DNA of 9,775 bases from Actinomycetota bacterium (GTDB lineage: Bacteria > Actinomycetota > Thermoleophilia > Gaiellales > Gaiellaceae). Of this stretch, positions 6,681 through 9,775 are shown in pieces. Under the pieces are notes generated by a model that was given only the letters and a program-made list of their open reading frames with translations, did not search any database and was not told where the DNA came from. How positions within the stretch are numbered: position 1 is the first letter of the stretch; each line of letters opens with the position of its first letter. The DNA is taken from contig JAFAIV010000048.1 in NCBI GenBank assembly GCA_019236545.1, forward strand, positions 1-9,775, read 5' to 3'. The translations under genes were made by a program, and so were the position numbers.

Positions 6681-7312
6681 CAGAGCTCCCGGAAGACCCC
6701 CACGACCTTGCCCAGGATCTGGACGTGCCGTGCGTAGATCGGCTCGAGCGCGGCGTTCTCCGGCTGCAGGCGGATGCGGCCGTCCTCGCGGTAGAAGGTC
6801 TTGACGGTCGCCTCGTCGGCCGTCTCGTCGTCGCCGGCGAGGGCGACCACGATCTCGCCGTTGCGGGCGTCCTCCGACCGGCGCACGACGACGATGTCGC
6901 CGTCGAGGATGCCGGCCTCGATCATCGACTCGCCCTTCACGCGCAGCAGGAAGTCGCCGTGGAGCGTCTCGGGGACGGCGATCTCGTCCTCGACGTTCTG
7001 CTCCGCGAGCAGCGGCCCGCCGGCGGCGATCTGGCCCAGGAGCGGCAGCTTCGGCAGCTCGGCGGCCGGCGCCTCGGCGGCGCGATGCGAGCGGCCGACG
7101 AGCTCGAGCGCGCGTGGCTTCGTCGGGTCGCGGCGCAGGAGGCCGGCCCGCTCGAGGTTCGCGAGATGCGCGTGCACGGTGGAGGGCGAGGCGAGCCCGA
7201 CCGCCTCGCCGATCTCGCGCACCGTCGGCGGGTAGCCGTGCCGGTCGACGTAGTCGACGAGGAAGCTCCAGATCTCGCGCTGGCGGCCGGTCAGGTCTGC
7301 GGTGGTCTCCAT
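6680..7312 (-). CDS. lexA: LexA repressor (SOS regulator, S24 autoprotease)
   Basis: A 210-residue protein, the normal LexA length. The N-terminal winged helix-turn-helix (LTGRQREIWSFLVDYVDRHGYPPTVREIGEAVGL, then SPSTVHAHLANLERAGLLRR, 7-61) binds the SOS box. The self-cleavage site is Ala97-Gly98 in LLGQIAAGGPLLAE. The catalytic dyad is Ser129 (VKGESMIEAGI) and Lys171 (ATVKTFYRE). RecA filaments on single-stranded DNA trigger self-cleavage and derepression of DNA-repair genes. The ATG at 7312 has GGAG about 9 nt upstream. The promoter and an operator lie directly upstream, so autoregulation is expected. The gene overlaps the start of the zinc-ribbon gene by one base. Confidence 0.98.
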   Translation of the reverse strand: METTADLTGRQREIWSFLVDYVDRHGYPPTVREIGEAVGLASPSTVHAHLANLERAGLLRRDPTKPRALELVGRSHRAAEAPAAELPKLPLLGQIAAGGPLLAEQNVEDEIAVPETLHGDFLLRVKGESMIEAGILDGDIVVVRRSEDARNGEIVVALAGDDETADEATVKTFYREDGRIRLQPENAALEPIYARHVQILGKVVGVFREL

Positions 7313-7335
7313 GTGCTGGCTCCGGGGTCGGGAAC

Positions 7336-7359
7336 GTTGCCGAACGTGTGTTCGACAAC
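7336..7359. promoter_or_regulatory. LexA operator (SOS box) with extended dyad
   Basis: The core CGAACGTGTGTTCG (7341-7354) fits the Gram-positive/actinobacterial SOS box CGAAC-N4-GTTCG perfectly. The dyad extends outward by GTTGC on one side and ACAAC on the other, giving 9 of 10 matching positions per arm. It lies 23 nt upstream of the lexA ATG and directly after the -10 hexamer, covering the expected transcription start, so bound LexA would block its own promoter. It also sits about 140 nt upstream of the divergent secreted-protein genes, where an effect is uncertain. Confidence 0.92.
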
Positions 7360-7388
7360 AGCGTAGGGACTCCTCCGGACGGCGTCAA
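7360..7388 (-). promoter_or_regulatory. lexA promoter (-35 TTGACG, -10 TACGCT)
   Basis: On the minus strand TTGACG (7383-7388) and TACGCT (7360-7365) are spaced by exactly 17 nt, a good housekeeping sigma match. The SOS box begins immediately after the -10. This gives a textbook LexA-autorepressed promoter for lexA and the zinc-ribbon gene. Confidence 0.75.
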
Positions 7389-7497
7389 ACCGTGGCGGCG
7401 CTTCGTAGTTCCCCGTAGCCGGGTGCAGCAGGAGCGCGGATGTTGCCACTCCGCCACCACCCGACGATTCCGGGAGATGACAACCAAAGGAGCCCTC

Positions 7498-8001
7498 GTG
7501 AGAACCTCCCGCATCATCCCGCTCGCCGCGGCGGCTGCGCTGCTCGCGGCGCTCGTCGCGGGCTCGGCGCTCGCCGCGCCCGGAAAGACCATCGTCAAGC
7601 CCAAGCCCGTCGCGTTCACCGCGACGTTCTCCGGCCAGGCGTCGTCGAAGCTCGACGGCACCACGGCCGACCTCTCCGCCGACGGCACCGGCACCGCGAC
7701 CCTGATCGGCGCCTCGAAGATCTCGGGCACCGGCACCGCGGACTCGAGCCAGCAGCCGTGCCCGCCCTTCGGCGGCACAGGCTCCATCGTCGGCGCGAAG
7801 GGGACGATCACGTTCACCGTCGTCAGCGGCGCCAAGGGCTGCGGCGACGACGGCGGCCACAACTTCAGCCTCGTCGGCTACCTCGCGGTGACCAAGGCCA
7901 CCGGCGCGCTCGCCAACAAGAAGGGGCAGCTCCGCTTCACCGGCAACTACGGCCGGGACGACGGGACCTTCTCGCTGAAGCTCACCGGAACTCTCAAGTA
8001 G
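7498..8001 (+). CDS. secreted beta-rich hypothetical protein (first gene of secreted cluster)
   Basis: A 167-residue protein that I do not recognise. The N-terminus is a Sec signal peptide: charged VRTSR, a hydrophobic core (about 6-22) and a likely cut after SALA (residue 26). The mature part is rich in Gly, Thr, Ser and alternating hydrophobic residues (AFTATFSGQASS, GTGTATLIGASKISGTGT, GTGSIVGAKGTITFTVV, GQLRFTGNYG, GTFSLKLTGTL), typical of an all-beta barrel or sandwich. It has just two Cys (88 and 115), which could form one disulfide outside the cell. The start is the GTG at 7498, preceded by AAAGGAG with 5 nt spacing. An in-frame ATG at 7477 is less likely, because its GGGAG has no spacing. 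It is followed after 17 nt by the next secreted gene. I see no clear promoter in 7389-7497. Confidence 0.85.
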   Translation: MRTSRIIPLAAAAALLAALVAGSALAAPGKTIVKPKPVAFTATFSGQASSKLDGTTADLSADGTGTATLIGASKISGTGTADSSQQPCPPFGGTGSIVGAKGTITFTVVSGAKGCGDDGGHNFSLVGYLAVTKATGALANKKGQLRFTGNYGRDDGTFSLKLTGTLK

Positions 8002-8018
8002 CGGAGGAGAACCAGACC

Positions 8019-8927
8019 ATGAAGCGCATCCTGATCCTCGGCGCGGCCCTGCTCGCGGTCGGAGCGACCGCCGGCACGGCCGGCGCCGGGAAGGTCGTGA
8101 CGCCCGTTCCGTTCCCGGCTGCCACCGCCGGGCCCGTCTTCATCGCGGCCCAGACGGTGACGACGGACGGGGCGATGACCAACTACTTCGCGCCGGGCAG
8201 CACCGTCGTCTTCCGGGCCTACGCGGTCGTGACGAAGTCGAAGACGCTGGTCGACCCGAAGAACGTCCGCTACTTCTACGTGTCGGTCCCGAACGCCGGC
8301 ACCGTCAAGCTGAAGTACAACCCGAAGGCCCCGGGCGCGACGCAGAGCATGCCGTGGGTCGGCACGTGGACGATCCCGTCGAGCTACGCCGCCGGGAACG
8401 TCCCGATCGACATCCGGATCAAGCTCTTCTCGCACGAGACCGGCCAGTTCGTGCAGATGCCGGTGCTCCCGGCGATGCTGACCGTCTCCTCGACGCCGCC
8501 GACGACGTTCGAGCCGGCGCCGACCGGCAACACCGGCCTCTCGAACACGAGCAAGATCGACCTCTCCCTCTACGTCGACACCGTGAACGGGACGCGTCCC
8601 GCCGCGGCGGCGCCGAGGCAGGTCGGCTGCTCGCAGACGAACGTCTACAAGCGCGGTGAGCAGGTCGTCTTCCGCTCTTGGGGCATGAACCTCAACGACG
8701 GGACGCTCCTGACGACCGACAACGTCAAGACCGCGGTCGTCCAGATCCCGGGAGTCACGCCGGACCTGACGCTGAACTACGGCGCGCACGGCGCCGTCCA
8801 GTTCTGGTCGACCCCGTGGAACCTGCCGACCGACTTCCCGCTCGGCACGACCGTCGCGCACGTCGTCTACACGACGATCGACGGCAAGACCGGGTCGTTC
8901 GACTACGCCCTGAACATCATCCCGTAG
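8019..8927 (+). CDS. secreted two-domain hypothetical protein with internal duplication
   Basis: A 302-residue protein of unknown function. The signal peptide is MKRILILGAALLAVGATAGTAGAG, with a cut near residue 23. The mature protein holds two related beta-rich units. Unit 1 (about 50-155) has FAPGSTVVFRAYA, DPKNVRYFYVSVP, VKLKYNP, WTIPSSYAAGNVPIDIRI and ETGQF. Unit 2 (about 205-300) has YKRGEQVVFRSWG, TTDNVKTAVVQIP, LTLNYGA, WNLPTDFPLGTTVAHVVY and KTGSF in the same order. A Pro/Thr/Ser-rich linker (about 157-177) joins them. There is a single Cys (204). The ATG at 8019 has GGAGG about 10 nt upstream and lies 17 nt after the preceding stop, so co-transcription is likely. The units look like immunoglobulin-type sandwiches, which is inference. 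Confidence 0.87.
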   Translation: MKRILILGAALLAVGATAGTAGAGKVVTPVPFPAATAGPVFIAAQTVTTDGAMTNYFAPGSTVVFRAYAVVTKSKTLVDPKNVRYFYVSVPNAGTVKLKYNPKAPGATQSMPWVGTWTIPSSYAAGNVPIDIRIKLFSHETGQFVQMPVLPAMLTVSSTPPTTFEPAPTGNTGLSNTSKIDLSLYVDTVNGTRPAAAAPRQVGCSQTNVYKRGEQVVFRSWGMNLNDGTLLTTDNVKTAVVQIPGVTPDLTLNYGAHGAVQFWSTPWNLPTDFPLGTTVAHVVYTTIDGKTGSFDYALNIIP

Positions 8928-8948
8928 CGGGGGAGTGAGGAGCCCGAG

Positions 8949-9775
8949 ATGACCCCCAAGACGAAGCTGGCCGCGGGACTGGCAGCGCTGGCGGGAGCCC
9001 TGCTCCTGCCGGCGCTCGCCTCCGCGACCTCCACACCGATCCCGATTCCCACGATCCCGGGCGTCGTCGGCCTCCCCGGCCCCCTCGCCTTGGCGTCGGT
9101 CGCCGCGCAGAACATGGCGGCGCTGCAGGTCTCGCCGGACACCGGCGTCGCCGGCAAGAAGTTCACGGTCGCCGGCGCCGGCCTGCCGGCGAACAAGGAC
9201 GTCACGCTGATCTGGAACACCGCGAACGTGACCTGGGTCGTCGACCCGCGGCCCGACAGCGTCGACTACCTCGGCCGCCAGGCCACGAAGGTGAGCGTCG
9301 TCCTCGGGACGACCCACACCGACGCGACCGGCTCGTTCTCGATGCAGTTCGTGGCGCCGCACGACTTCGGCGGCATCCACGACATCTACGCGGTGATCGA
9401 CGGCCTCCAGGTCGCGCACGGCGGCTTCCTGATCTCCCGCACCGTCACCGTCAGGCCGACGAGCGGGCCGATCGGGACGCCGGTCACGATCACGTACACC
9501 GGGCTCGGCTCGTCGCTCTACGAGGGCGGCGCGTCGCTCCTGTACGACAACAAGTACGTCGGCGCGATCATGGCGAACTGGACGCGCGGCACCGCGGTCG
9601 TGCACATCCGCGCGAGCGGCCCGGTCGGCAAGCACACGATCGAGGTCGCGGACGCGATCAGCTTCAAGTACCTGAACATCCAGCAGTCGCCGATCCCGTG
9701 GGCGAACGGCGGCATCGGGACGTTCACGGTCACGAAGGACAACGGCCGCCCGGCGGCCCAGATCGACTGGCCGTC
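8949..9775 (+). CDS. secreted protein with IPT/TIG-like repeats (3' end beyond window)
   Basis: The first 275 residues of a longer protein. The signal peptide is MTPKTKLAAGLAALAGALLLPALASA (cut near 26), followed by a Pro/Ile-rich stretch. Two modules follow that resemble IPT/TIG immunoglobulin-like domains: LQVSPDTGVAGKKFTVAGAGL (59-79) with DATGSFSMQFVAPHDFGGIHDIYAV (125-149), and VTVRPTSGPIGTPVTITYTGLG (166-187) with GPVGKHTIEVA (224-234). The SP-x-G-x-x-G-x-x-x-T-V-x-G-x-G-L pattern is the basis for the IPT call. There is no Cys in the visible part. The ATG at 8949 has GAGGAG about 6 nt upstream and lies 21 nt after the preceding stop. A cell-wall or surface role is plausible. Any C-terminal anchor or enzyme domain would lie outside the window. 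Confidence 0.85.
   Translation, partial: MTPKTKLAAGLAALAGALLLPALASATSTPIPIPTIPGVVGLPGPLALASVAAQNMAALQVSPDTGVAGKKFTVAGAGLPANKDVTLIWNTANVTWVVDPRPDSVDYLGRQATKVSVVLGTTHTDATGSFSMQFVAPHDFGGIHDIYAVIDGLQVAHGGFLISRTVTVRPTSGPIGTPVTITYTGLGSSLYEGGASLLYDNKYVGAIMANWTRGTAVVHIRASGPVGKHTIEVADAISFKYLNIQQSPIPWANGGIGTFTVTKDNGRPAAQIDWP

Noticed and set aside
7389..7497. Promoter for the secreted cluster
   Set aside because: No convincing -35/-10 pair with correct spacing was found; several TTG-containing hexamers have no matching -10.
7313..7862. Minus-strand extension of the zinc-ribbon frame through lexA and beyond
   Set aside because: It crosses the lexA promoter and SOS box; only the last 64 codons after TGATG show a motif.
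7947..9635. Long minus-strand open frame opposite the secreted genes
   Set aside because: Arg/Asp/Val-rich low-complexity translation typical of the antisense frame of GC-rich genes; the plus strand has signal peptides, ribosome-binding sites and good codon bias.

Overview
The window is GC-rich and densely packed, as in a high-GC actinobacterium. The best single clue is the operator in front of lexA, CGAAC-N4-GTTCG, which is the Gram-positive/actinobacterial SOS box type. The secreted IPT-like proteins, the type 2 NADH dehydrogenase and an RNase P RNA without helix P18 would suit a deep-branching lineage such as Thermoleophilia (Solirubrobacterales/Gaiellales). That placement is inference, not proof. 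I see no tRNA, insertion sequence, CRISPR array or phage gene. Base composition looks even throughout, so this reads as ordinary chromosomal core with one accessory-looking stretch at the right end.

Left part (1-2673): on the minus strand, a small Cys-rich protein gene lies 17 nt upstream of an M24 (Xaa-Pro peptidase-like) gene that runs off the left edge. Divergent to this pair is an EAL-HDOD gene of the YuxH/CdgJ type. Centre-left (2654-4497): a minus-strand pair, a YceI-family protein followed with a 4-nt overlap by a type 2 NADH dehydrogenase, which suggests a shared role around isoprenoid quinones. Centre (4587-4963): rnpB on the minus strand with a strong hairpin just after its 3' end. 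Its promoter lies against, and inside, the start of the divergent GMC oxidoreductase gene (4963-6507).

Right part: lexA on the minus strand has a well-formed promoter (TTGACG, 17 nt, TACGCT) with an SOS operator directly downstream of the -10 element. Its stop codon shares one base with the start of a 64-residue zinc-ribbon protein. Divergent to lexA, three plus-strand genes in a tight row (7498-9775, the last cut by the window edge) encode secreted, beta-rich proteins that I cannot assign to a characterised function. The second contains an internal duplication and the third has two IPT/TIG-like modules. This secreted cluster is the best candidate for an undescribed system here, but its role cannot be read from the sequence alone.

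Both convergent gene pairs overlap by about 20 nt at their 3' ends, and the longest stretch without a gene is 185 bases. No gap over 300 bases exists.
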